From positions 192,492 through 237,653 of the forward strand of contig NZ_MDDV01000005.1 of NCBI RefSeq assembly GCF_001854885.1: a DNA stretch of 45,162 nucleotides, written 5' to 3'. The position numbers and the translations under genes are program-made. This document shows, in pieces, positions 10,074-16,958 of the stretch. Source of the DNA: Ensifer sp. LCM 4579. GTDB lineage: Bacteria; Pseudomonadota; Alphaproteobacteria; Rhizobiales; Rhizobiaceae. Below the pieces are notes generated by a model, which had not been told where the DNA came from, searched no databases, and was given only the letters and a program-made list of their open reading frames with translations. How positions within the stretch are numbered: position 1 is the first letter of the stretch; each line of letters begins with the position of its first letter.

Positions 10074-11591
10074 TCAGGCGGCGGCGTTGACGGCGCCGCG
10101 CATATAATCCTCCAGTTCCGCGGCCTCAGCCCGGGAGAGCTGCAATCCCAGCTTTGTGCGGCGCCACAGCACGTCCTCCGCGCGCCGCGCCCATTCCCGT
10201 TCGATCAGCCAGTTGACCTCGATCGCGTAAAGATCCCCGCCAAAGTGCTTGCCGAGGTCGGCATTGCCTGCCGCGTTGCCGAGGAGCCGCGCCGCGAAAG
10301 TCCCATAGAGCCGGACCAGGCGGAGGGCGTGCGAGGCAGCGAGAAAAGGGTAGCGTGCTTTCAGCTTCTCCACCTCCGCCTCGTAGGCGGTCGCGGGGAA
10401 GTCGCCGCCCGGCAGGCGCGACGAGGCGGTCCACTTGCCGCCCTTGACGCCGACCGCCTCGCCGATCTTGTCGAGCGCGGATTCGGCGAGCCGTCGATAG
10501 GTCGTGAGCTTGCCGCCGAAGACGTTCAGCAGCGGGGCCTCCCCGTTTCCGCCCTCGAGCCGCAGCACATAGTCGCGGGTTGCTTCCTGTGCCTTGCTCG
10601 CGCCGTCGTCATAAAGCGGGCGCACGGCCGAATAGCTCCAGACGATGTCGTCGCGGGTCACCGGGTCGGCGAAGTATTCGCTCGCCGCCTGGCAAAGATA
10701 GTCGATCTCGGCATCGCTGATATGCGCCTCCGCCGGATTGCCGCCAAAGTCCCGGTCGGTCGTTCCGATCAGAGTGAAAGCGCCCTGGTAAGGAATGGCG
10801 AACATGATGCGCCCATCCGGATTCTGGAAGAAATAGGCGCGCGGGTCGTCAAACTTCTTCCTCACGACGATATGGCTGCCCTGGACGAGACGGACATTGT
10901 GAACGTCCGTCTTGTGCAGCGCGTCGCTAAGTACCCGGTCCACCCAGGGGCCGGTGGCATTGACGAGCATGCGGGCGCGAAGCGTTTCGCGGGCGCCCGT
11001 CATTGCGTTTTCGGCCTCGATTGCCCAGACGCTTCCCTCGCGCCGGGCGGAGACGACGCGGGTACGCGGCATGATGCGTGCGCCGCGGTCGGCAGCATCG
11101 CGCGCGTTGAGCACCACGAGGCGGGCGTCATCCACCCAGCCGTCGGAATATTCGAAGGCCTTGGTGAAGAGGCGCTTCAGCGGCTCGCCGGCGGGATCGC
11201 GGGTCATGTCCAGCGTGCGCGTTGCCGGCAGCAGCTTGCGACCGCCGATATGGTCATAGAGAAACAGCCCGAGACGGATCAGCCAGGCCGGTCGCGGTCC
11301 GCCCTTGTGGTAGGGCAGCACGAACCGCATCGGCCAGATAACATGCGGCGCCATGGCCCAAAGCACCTCGCGCTCCATCAGCGCCTCGCGCACGAGGCGG
11401 AACTCGTAATGTTCGAGATAGCGTAAGCCGCCATGGATGAGCTTGGTGGAGCCGGACGAGGTGCCGGAGGCGAAATCGTTCATCTCGGCCAGCGCGACGG
11501 AATAGCCCCGGCCGGCCGCATCACGCGCGATGCCGCATCCGTTGATGCCGCCGCCTATGACAAAGACGTCGAAGATTGCCTGCTCTGACAC
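10074..11591 (-). CDS. glpD: GlpD, aerobic glycerol-3-phosphate dehydrogenase
   Basis: A 505-residue FAD enzyme that oxidises glycerol-3-phosphate to dihydroxyacetone phosphate and passes electrons to ubiquinone at the inner membrane. The Rossmann motif GGGINGCG lies at residues 13-20, followed by the family blocks SGSTKLIHGGLRYLE and LNVFGGKLTTYR. I prefer the GTG start at 11591 because AGGAGGGG lies about 10 bases upstream; an ATG at 11624 would add 11 residues without RBS support. No glycerol kinase gene is present in the window, so the phosphorylation step must be encoded elsewhere. Confidence 0.94.
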   Translation of the reverse strand: MSEQAIFDVFVIGGGINGCGIARDAAGRGYSVALAEMNDFASGTSSGSTKLIHGGLRYLEHYEFRLVREALMEREVLWAMAPHVIWPMRFVLPYHKGGPRPAWLIRLGLFLYDHIGGRKLLPATRTLDMTRDPAGEPLKRLFTKAFEYSDGWVDDARLVVLNARDAADRGARIMPRTRVVSARREGSVWAIEAENAMTGARETLRARMLVNATGPWVDRVLSDALHKTDVHNVRLVQGSHIVVRKKFDDPRAYFFQNPDGRIMFAIPYQGAFTLIGTTDRDFGGNPAEAHISDAEIDYLCQAASEYFADPVTRDDIVWSYSAVRPLYDDGASKAQEATRDYVLRLEGGNGEAPLLNVFGGKLTTYRRLAESALDKIGEAVGVKGGKWTASSRLPGGDFPATAYEAEVEKLKARYPFLAASHALRLVRLYGTFAARLLGNAAGNADLGKHFGGDLYAIEVNWLIEREWARRAEDVLWRRTKLGLQLSRAEAAELEDYMRGAVNAAA

Positions 11592-11654
11592 TGCGATTGC
11601 CCCTCCTCTTTTCGCAATGCACAAAGTGCGCGCCGATGCGAAAGTAACGGCAGT

Positions 11655-11690
11655 AAAAACGAAAACGTTTCGAATGTCAAACGAATGTTC
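11655..11690. promoter_or_regulatory. Candidate GlpR operator before glpD
   Basis: AAAAACGAAAA at 11655-11665 overlaps the short inverted repeat CGAAA-ACG-TTTCG and is followed by AAACGAA near 11680. The same 11-base string occurs before glpR. It lies 64-100 bases upstream of the glpD start, in the 132-base glpR-glpD gap, where a DeoR-family operator is expected. Confidence 0.5.
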
Positions 11691-11723
11691 AGCGAATCTC
11701 TATGGAAGCGGAACGATATGCGC

Positions 11724-12488
11724 TCACGCCTCGGTCTCGATCAGCCTCACGCCCTGCTCGGCGCAAATTCTTCGAACATTTTCAGCGAAGCAGCGGTCGG
11801 TGATGAAGGTCTGGACCTGGGAGATGTGGCCGATCCTGACCGGCGCGGTGCGTTCGAATTTCGTCGAATCGCAGACCAGGATAACGTGCCGCGCATTGGC
11901 GATGATCGCCTGCGCCACTTTCACTTCGCGATAATCGAAATCGAGAAGCGCGCCATCGCTGTCGATTGCCGAGGCGCCGATGACGGCGAAGTCCACCTTG
12001 AACTGCCTGATGAAATCGACGGCCGCCTCGCCGACGATGCCGCCGTCCGAACCGCGCACGACGCCGCCGGCAATCACCACTTCGATCGAAGGATAGATCC
12101 GTAACCGGTTGGCGACATTGATGTTGTTAGTGATGACCATCAATTCCTTGTGGTCGAGCAGCGCTTCGCCGACCGCCTCCGTGGTGGTGCCGATATTGAT
12201 GAAGAGCGAGGCGTTGTCGGGGATCAGGGCCGCTGCCGCACGGCCGATCGCCTGCTTCTCCGCCGCGGCGATCTGCCGGCGGGCATCGTATTTCACGTTC
12301 TCATTGCCGCTGGGGAAGATGGCGCCGCCATGAACGCGATTGAGGACGCGCGCATCGCAGAGGTCGTTCAGGTCCTTGCGGATCGTCTGCGGCGTCACCG
12401 AAAAGCGCTGGGCGAGTTCCTCTACGAGCACCCGGCCTTCGGTCTTGGCGAGCGCAAGGATTTCCTCCTGCCGTCCGGTGAGATACAT
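11724..12488 (-). CDS. glpR: GlpR, DeoR-family repressor of glycerol genes
   Basis: A 254-residue DeoR-family regulator. An N-terminal winged helix-turn-helix (about 5-55, with EELAQRFSVTPQTIRKDLND and the family tag RVHGGA at 51-56) is followed by a sugar-phosphate-binding domain (INIGTTTEAVGEAL near 100). The start at 12488 has GGAG 6 bases upstream; the open frame continues upstream without RBS. First gene of the glp run and probably an autoregulated repressor that responds to glycerol-3-phosphate, as for other GlpR proteins. Confidence 0.9.
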   Translation of the reverse strand: MYLTGRQEEILALAKTEGRVLVEELAQRFSVTPQTIRKDLNDLCDARVLNRVHGGAIFPSGNENVKYDARRQIAAAEKQAIGRAAAALIPDNASLFINIGTTTEAVGEALLDHKELMVITNNINVANRLRIYPSIEVVIAGGVVRGSDGGIVGEAAVDFIRQFKVDFAVIGASAIDSDGALLDFDYREVKVAQAIIANARHVILVCDSTKFERTAPVRIGHISQVQTFITDRCFAENVRRICAEQGVRLIETEA

Positions 12489-12502
12489 GTCGCGCTCCCT
12501 CT

Positions 12503-12539
12503 GTTTTCGTTTGCTTTCATAATATGCAAAAACGAAAAT
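12503..12539. promoter_or_regulatory. Candidate GlpR autoregulatory operator
   Basis: Inverted repeat TTTTCGTTT (12504-12512) and AAACGAAAA (12530-12538) with a 17-base AT-rich spacer, 16-50 bases upstream of the glpR start. The right arm contains AAAAACGAAAA, the string also found before glpD. Divergent from the SDR gene at 12668, so it could affect both. Confidence 0.5.
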
Positions 12540-12667
12540 CACGCAATTTCAGAATCGGCGAAATCGCGGGGACTCGGGCTTTCGCTCGCCACAGACATCG
12601 ATATAGAAGTTGCAATCCGCCCAGCGATGCGCCAGCCTCGCCTGCGCTCGGAAAGGAGATGCGAGAC

Positions 12668-13438
12668 ATGTATCATCCGGCCTTGTTCAGCGGCATGAAT
12701 GTGGTGGTGACCGGCGGCGGCCGCGGCATCGGCCTCGAGGTCGCCCGGCAGTTCCTCGATTGCGGCGCAAGAGTGGTCGTTCACATGGGGCGGACGATCC
12801 CCCTCGACCGTCCCGATTTCCTCGATCTCGCGGCGGGCGAGGGCCGGGCGCTTCTCTGCAGCGCGGATTTTGTCGAGACTGGCGGCGTGCAAGTTCTGGC
12901 CGACGAGGTGGGGAGCCGATTCGACAGCCTCGACGTGCTTGTCAACAATGCGGGCACAATGGTCGGCCGCTTCCCGGCCGCGGAGCTCACCGATGAGGAA
13001 TACCGCACCATCCTTCAGCTGAACCAGACCTCTGTCGTCGAAATGACGCGCGCCATGCTGCCGCTGTTGCGCAAGGGCGCGCATCCGGCGATCGTCAACA
13101 CCGTGTCGATTTCGGCGCGCACGGGCGGCAGCGCCGGCTCGTCGGTCTATTCCGCCACCAAGGCCTTCGTCGCCACCTATTCGAAGGCGCTGGCGCGCGA
13201 ACTAGCGCCGGAAGGGATCCGGGTCAATTGCGTTTCGCCCGGCACGATCGCCACCGATTTCCATCAGCGCTATTCCACGCCGGAAAAGCTGGAGGCGACG
13301 CGGAAATCGATTCCGCTCGGGCGGCTCGGAACGGCCGACGATTGCGCGCCTGCCTATCTCTTCCTCGCCTCGCATGCGCTTTCGGGCTATATCACCGGCC
13401 AGGTGCTGGAAGTGAACGGCGGTCAGCTGATCTGCTAG
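12668..13438 (+). CDS. Short-chain dehydrogenase/reductase, substrate unknown
   Basis: A 256-residue classical SDR. The NAD(P)-binding motif TGGGRGIG is at 15-22, NNAG at 93-96, and the catalytic Tyr161-x3-Lys165 (VYSATKAF) is preceded by Ser147/Ser149; the C-terminal part has PGTIATDF and ITGQVLEVNGGQ. The start at 12668 is favoured over the ATG at 12659 because AGGAG (12654-12658) would abut the earlier one. Divergent from glpR, which suggests but does not prove a link to polyol metabolism. The substrate cannot be read from sequence. Confidence 0.88.
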   Translation: MYHPALFSGMNVVVTGGGRGIGLEVARQFLDCGARVVVHMGRTIPLDRPDFLDLAAGEGRALLCSADFVETGGVQVLADEVGSRFDSLDVLVNNAGTMVGRFPAAELTDEEYRTILQLNQTSVVEMTRAMLPLLRKGAHPAIVNTVSISARTGGSAGSSVYSATKAFVATYSKALARELAPEGIRVNCVSPGTIATDFHQRYSTPEKLEATRKSIPLGRLGTADDCAPAYLFLASHALSGYITGQVLEVNGGQLIC

Positions 13439-13481
13439 AACAGCGTCGGGGTGCTATTTTCTGCCCCTTGTCCGCCTGCCG

Positions 13482-13590
13482 GCACCTTCTCCCAGCAGGC
13501 GGGGAGAAGGGATAAGCGGCGGCGTCTTAGTCCCCTCGCCCCGCTTGCGGGGAGAGGGCTAGTCCTCGGGTTAAACCCGAGGAGAGGGGC
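13482..13590. repeat. Cluster of three intergenic hairpins
   Basis: Three consecutive inverted repeats lie between the SDR and the LysR gene: CCTTCTCCC...GGGGAGAAGG (about 13482-13510), CCCCGC-TT-GCGGGG (13539-13552), and CCTCGGGTT-A-AACCCGAGG (13564-13582). The first two look like members of short palindromic families common in rhizobia. They may also serve as a terminator for the SDR gene, but no T-run follows. Confidence 0.55.
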
Positions 13591-13616
13591 ACACCAAATC
13601 GTCCTAAGGGTCAGGC

Positions 13617-14513
13617 ATGATCGACAAGCTGGAATTCTTTCTCGCGCTCGCCCGCGAGCGGCACTTCGGACGGGCGGCCGAGGAATGCGGCGTGACGCAG
13701 CCGACGCTGTCGGCGGCAATCCGGCAGCTCGAGGACCAGCTCGGCGTCATGCTCGTCAATCGCGGCTCGCGCTTTCAGGGACTGACGCCCGAGGGCCAGC
13801 GGGTGCTCGAATGGGCGCGGCGGATCGTCGGCGACAGCCGCACCATGCGCGAGGAGATGCGCGCGGCGCGCAAGGGGCTGTCGGGGCATATCCGGCTTGC
13901 GTCGATCCCGACGACGCTTGCAATGGTGCCGATGATCACGGCGCCGTTCCAGGAGAAACATCCGGATGTGACGTTCTCGGTTCTCTCGACGACGTCGCTG
14001 CAGATCCTGGCGCTGATCGAAAATCTCGAAATCGATGCGGGGCTGACCTATCTGGAAAACGAGCCACTCGGCCGCGTCACCAGCGTGCCGCTGCAGGTGG
14101 AGCAATATCACCTCGTCACGGCTGCCGGGACGCCGCTTTCGGATCGCGAAAGCGTGACATGGAAAGAGGTTAGCAATATTCGGCTTTGTCTATTGACGGC
14201 CGATATGCAGAACCGGCGGATCATCAATCAGCATTTCGCCGAGGCGGGAGCCGTCGCCAGCCCGACGCTCGAATCCAACTCGATGATCGTGCTTTTCTCC
14301 CATGTCCGCACTGGCCGATGGGCGAGCATCATGCCCTATAACGTCGCGAAATCATTCGGATTTCACGAAGACATCCGAATGATCCCGATCGTCGAACCGG
14401 ATGTACGGCACACCGTCGGACTGGTCGCAACCTATCGCGAACCTTTCACACCCCTGGTATCGGCCTTGCTGCATGAGGCGCGCATCCTCGGCGAGCGCAA
14501 CGCAGCTCGATAG
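13617..14513 (+). CDS. LysR-family regulator, probably of the fds formate dehydrogenase operon
   Basis: A 298-residue LysR-type regulator: N-terminal winged helix-turn-helix (about 1-60, with RAAEECGVTQPTLSAAIRQL) and a C-terminal effector-binding domain from about residue 90. RBS AAGGG (13606-13610) precedes the ATG. It reads in the same direction as fdsGBACD and ends 186 bases before fdsG. In other fds clusters a LysR-type activator sits at this position, so formate-responsive control of fds is the natural inference. A perfect T-N11-A palindrome overlaps its stop codon. Confidence 0.88.
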   Translation: MIDKLEFFLALARERHFGRAAEECGVTQPTLSAAIRQLEDQLGVMLVNRGSRFQGLTPEGQRVLEWARRIVGDSRTMREEMRAARKGLSGHIRLASIPTTLAMVPMITAPFQEKHPDVTFSVLSTTSLQILALIENLEIDAGLTYLENEPLGRVTSVPLQVEQYHLVTAAGTPLSDRESVTWKEVSNIRLCLLTADMQNRRIINQHFAEAGAVASPTLESNSMIVLFSHVRTGRWASIMPYNVAKSFGFHEDIRMIPIVEPDVRHTVGLVATYREPFTPLVSALLHEARILGERNAAR

Positions 14514-14526
14514 ATTTTTTCTATCG
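14508..14526. promoter_or_regulatory. Candidate LysR-type binding site before fdsG
   Basis: Perfect 7-bp inverted repeat CGATAGA-N5-TCTATCG. Its core ATAG-N7-CTAT fits the T-N11-A pattern of LysR-family sites (and a half of the OxyR pattern). It overlaps the stop codon of the LysR gene and lies 174-192 bases before the fdsG start. Confidence 0.5.
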
Positions 14527-14699
14527 TCCAACGGAACAGCATTATTGACCCATTCGGCCATAAGCGCGAAGCTTGTTCGACGCGCAGGGGTCGACGAGGC
14601 TCCGGCCCCTGCCGAAACGTGTTGAGACATTCGGTGCGGAAGGCGGTCGGGCCACAAGGTCTGGAGCGCGCCGCGCCGCGAGCCGGGAGGGCTCTTGGC

Positions 14700-15179
14700 G
14701 TGAACATCCATCTGCCGCGCGCGGACGTGGCCGAGCAGACGCTGGCGATCATCGGCGAATTGAAGGGGCTCGAAGGCCCGCTGCTTCCGATCCTGCACGC
14801 CCTGCAGGACGAATTCGGCTATGTGCCGCAGGAATCCATGCCGGTGATTGCGCGCGAGCTCAATCTCTCTCGCGCCGAGGTCTACGGCGTCGTCACCTTC
14901 TATCATGATTTCCGCGAGCACCCGGCCGGGCGTCACGTGCTGAAGCTCTGTCGCGCCGAAGCCTGTCAGTCGATGGGCGGGGACCGCTTGGCGGACCGGG
15001 CGAAGGCACTGCTTGGCATCGACTTCCACGAAACCACCCCCGACGGCGGGGTGACGCTCGAACCCGTTTACTGTCTCGGGCTCTGTTCCTGCTCGCCATC
15101 GGCGATGCTCGATGGCGAGGTGCATGGCCGGCTCGATGATTCAGCGCTCGATGCGCTGATCGCGGAGGCACGCCGATGA
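14700..15179 (+). CDS. fdsG: FdsG, gamma subunit of NAD-dependent formate dehydrogenase
   Basis: A 159-residue NuoE-like subunit that carries one [2Fe-2S] cluster and links the flavin subunit to the electron chain. The four ligands are Cys84 and Cys89 (LCRAEAC) and Cys125 and Cys129 (YCLGLC). I choose the GTG start at 14700 because GGGAGG (14685-14690) lies 9 bases upstream and the protein then aligns with the usual N-terminus; the frame is open from 14619. Its stop overlaps the fdsB ATG in ATGA. First gene of fdsG-B-A-fdhD-fdsD. Confidence 0.92.
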   Translation: MNIHLPRADVAEQTLAIIGELKGLEGPLLPILHALQDEFGYVPQESMPVIARELNLSRAEVYGVVTFYHDFREHPAGRHVLKLCRAEACQSMGGDRLADRAKALLGIDFHETTPDGGVTLEPVYCLGLCSCSPSAMLDGEVHGRLDDSALDALIAEARR

Positions 15180-16732
15180 GCGTCAAGATCTATATTCCGC
15201 GGGATGCGGCGGCGCTGGCGCTTGGCGCCGAGAAGGTGGCGACGGCGATGGCCGAGGAACTGGCGGCGCGCGGTCTCGATGCGACGATCGTTCGCAACGG
15301 GTCGCGCGGCATGCATTGGCTGGAGCCTCTGATCGAGGTCGAAACTCCCGGGGGCCGCATTGCCTATGGCCCGGTGAAGGCGGGCGACGTCGCATCTCTC
15401 CTCGATGCAGGCCTCGTCACCGGCGGCCCGCATCCGCTCTGTCTCGGGAAGACGGAAGAGATCCCGTTTCTCAAGCGTCAGGTGCGGCTGACCTTTGCCC
15501 GTTGCGGCCTTATCGATCCGCTGTCGCTTGACGACTATCGCGCCCATGGCGGCTTGCGCGGCCTCGAGAGGGCGGTTGCGATGAAGCCTGCCGCAATCGT
15601 CGCAGAGGTCACCGAAAGCGGCCTGCGCGGCCGCGGCGGCGCGGGCTTCCCGACCGGCATCAAGTGGAAGACGGTGCTCGAAGCGCAAGGGCCGCAGAAA
15701 TATATCGTCTGCAACGCCGACGAGGGCGACAGCGGCACTTTCGCCGACCGGATGATCATGGAAGGCGATCCCTTCGTGCTGATCGAGGGCATGGCGATCG
15801 CCGGCATCGCAACGGGCGCCACCAGGGGCTACGTCTATACGCGCTCCGAATATCCGCATGCGATTGCAGCGATGACTGCGGCGATCGAGGTGGCGCGAGC
15901 CGCCGGCGTGCTCGGCCGCTCGGTGCTAGGATCCGCCCATGCCTTCGACATGGAGGTCCGCACCGGCGCCGGCGCCTATGTCTGCGGCGAGGAGACGTCG
16001 CTCCTGAACAGCCTCGAAGGCAAGCGCGGGCTGGTGCGCGCCAAGCCGCCGCTTCCCGCCCACAAGGGCCTGTTCGACTGTCCGACCGTCATCAACAACG
16101 TCATCTCGCTCGCGTCGGTGCCGGTGATCCTCGACAAGGGCGCCACCTATTACCGCGATTTCGGCATGGGGCGCTCGCGCGGCACCATCCCGATCCAGAT
16201 CGCCGGCAATGTCAGGCATGGCGGCCTCTACGAGATCGGCTTCGGCCTGACGCTCGGCGAGATCGTCGACGACATCGCCGGCGGCACGGCAAGTGGCCGG
16301 CCGGTCAAGGCGGTGCAGGTCGGCGGTCCGCTCGGCGCCTATTTCCCGCGGGCGCTGTTCGACACGCCGTTCGACTATGAAGCCTTCGCGGCGAAGGACG
16401 GCCTCATCGGCCATGCCGGCATCGTCGTCTTCGACGATACGGCCGACATGCTGAAGCAGGCGCGGTTCGCCATGGAATTCTGCGCAGTCGAGAGCTGTGG
16501 CAAGTGCACGCCCTGCCGCCTCGGCTCGACGCGCGGCGTCGAAGTTGCGGACAAAATCAGGGACGGGATCGAGCCGGAGAAGAACCGGGAGTTGCTCGCC
16601 GATCTCTGCAACACGATGAAATTCGGCTCGCTTTGCGCACTTGGCGGCTTCACGCCCTATCCGGTGGTGAGCGCCATGACGCACTTCCCGGAGGATTTCC
16701 AGCCGGCGCCGGTGAGGGAGGCTGCGGAATGA
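15176..16732 (+). CDS. fdsB: FdsB, beta (FMN/NAD-binding) subunit of formate dehydrogenase
   Basis: A 518-residue NuoF-like subunit that binds FMN, NAD+ and a [4Fe-4S] cluster, passing electrons from formate to NAD+. Order: N-terminal thioredoxin-like region (about 1-80, no Cys before residue 89), FMN/NADH region with GRGGAGFPTG (152-161) and CNADEGDSGTF, SLBB-type middle, then cluster ligands Cys441, Cys444, Cys447 (ESCGKCTPC) and Cys487. Translationally coupled to fdsG. The following 226 bases before fdsA are filled by a paired repeat. Confidence 0.94.
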   Translation: MSVKIYIPRDAAALALGAEKVATAMAEELAARGLDATIVRNGSRGMHWLEPLIEVETPGGRIAYGPVKAGDVASLLDAGLVTGGPHPLCLGKTEEIPFLKRQVRLTFARCGLIDPLSLDDYRAHGGLRGLERAVAMKPAAIVAEVTESGLRGRGGAGFPTGIKWKTVLEAQGPQKYIVCNADEGDSGTFADRMIMEGDPFVLIEGMAIAGIATGATRGYVYTRSEYPHAIAAMTAAIEVARAAGVLGRSVLGSAHAFDMEVRTGAGAYVCGEETSLLNSLEGKRGLVRAKPPLPAHKGLFDCPTVINNVISLASVPVILDKGATYYRDFGMGRSRGTIPIQIAGNVRHGGLYEIGFGLTLGEIVDDIAGGTASGRPVKAVQVGGPLGAYFPRALFDTPFDYEAFAAKDGLIGHAGIVVFDDTADMLKQARFAMEFCAVESCGKCTPCRLGSTRGVEVADKIRDGIEPEKNRELLADLCNTMKFGSLCALGGFTPYPVVSAMTHFPEDFQPAPVREAAE

Positions 16733-16747
16733 TGGCGGTGACGTCCA

Positions 16748-16919
16748 CCCCCCTCTGGCCTGCCGGCCATCTCCCCCACAAGGGGGGAGATCGACTCGTA
16801 GCCGGCCGACCGCTCCAACCGACGCGCTTCAGCGAGCGGAATGCTCCGGTGGAGGCGCAGAGGGAGCCGCATCCATTCTCCCCCCTTGTGGGGGGGATGC
16901 CCGGCAGGGCAGAGGGGGG
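16748..16919. repeat. RIME-like paired palindromic element between fdsB and fdsA
   Basis: Two inverted arms, 16748-16793 and 16874-16919, with palindromic cores CTCCCCCACAAGGGGGGAG and CTCCCCCCTTGTGGGGGGG and the GCCTGCCGGCCAT / ATGCCCGGCAGGGC blocks, enclose about 80 bases. It is the same family as the element at 3569-3764. It sits inside the fds operon, in the only large gap of that operon. Confidence 0.75.
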
Positions 16920-16958
16920 TGATCCCTCCCAGAATGCAATTTCTCAGGAGGCCCGATA

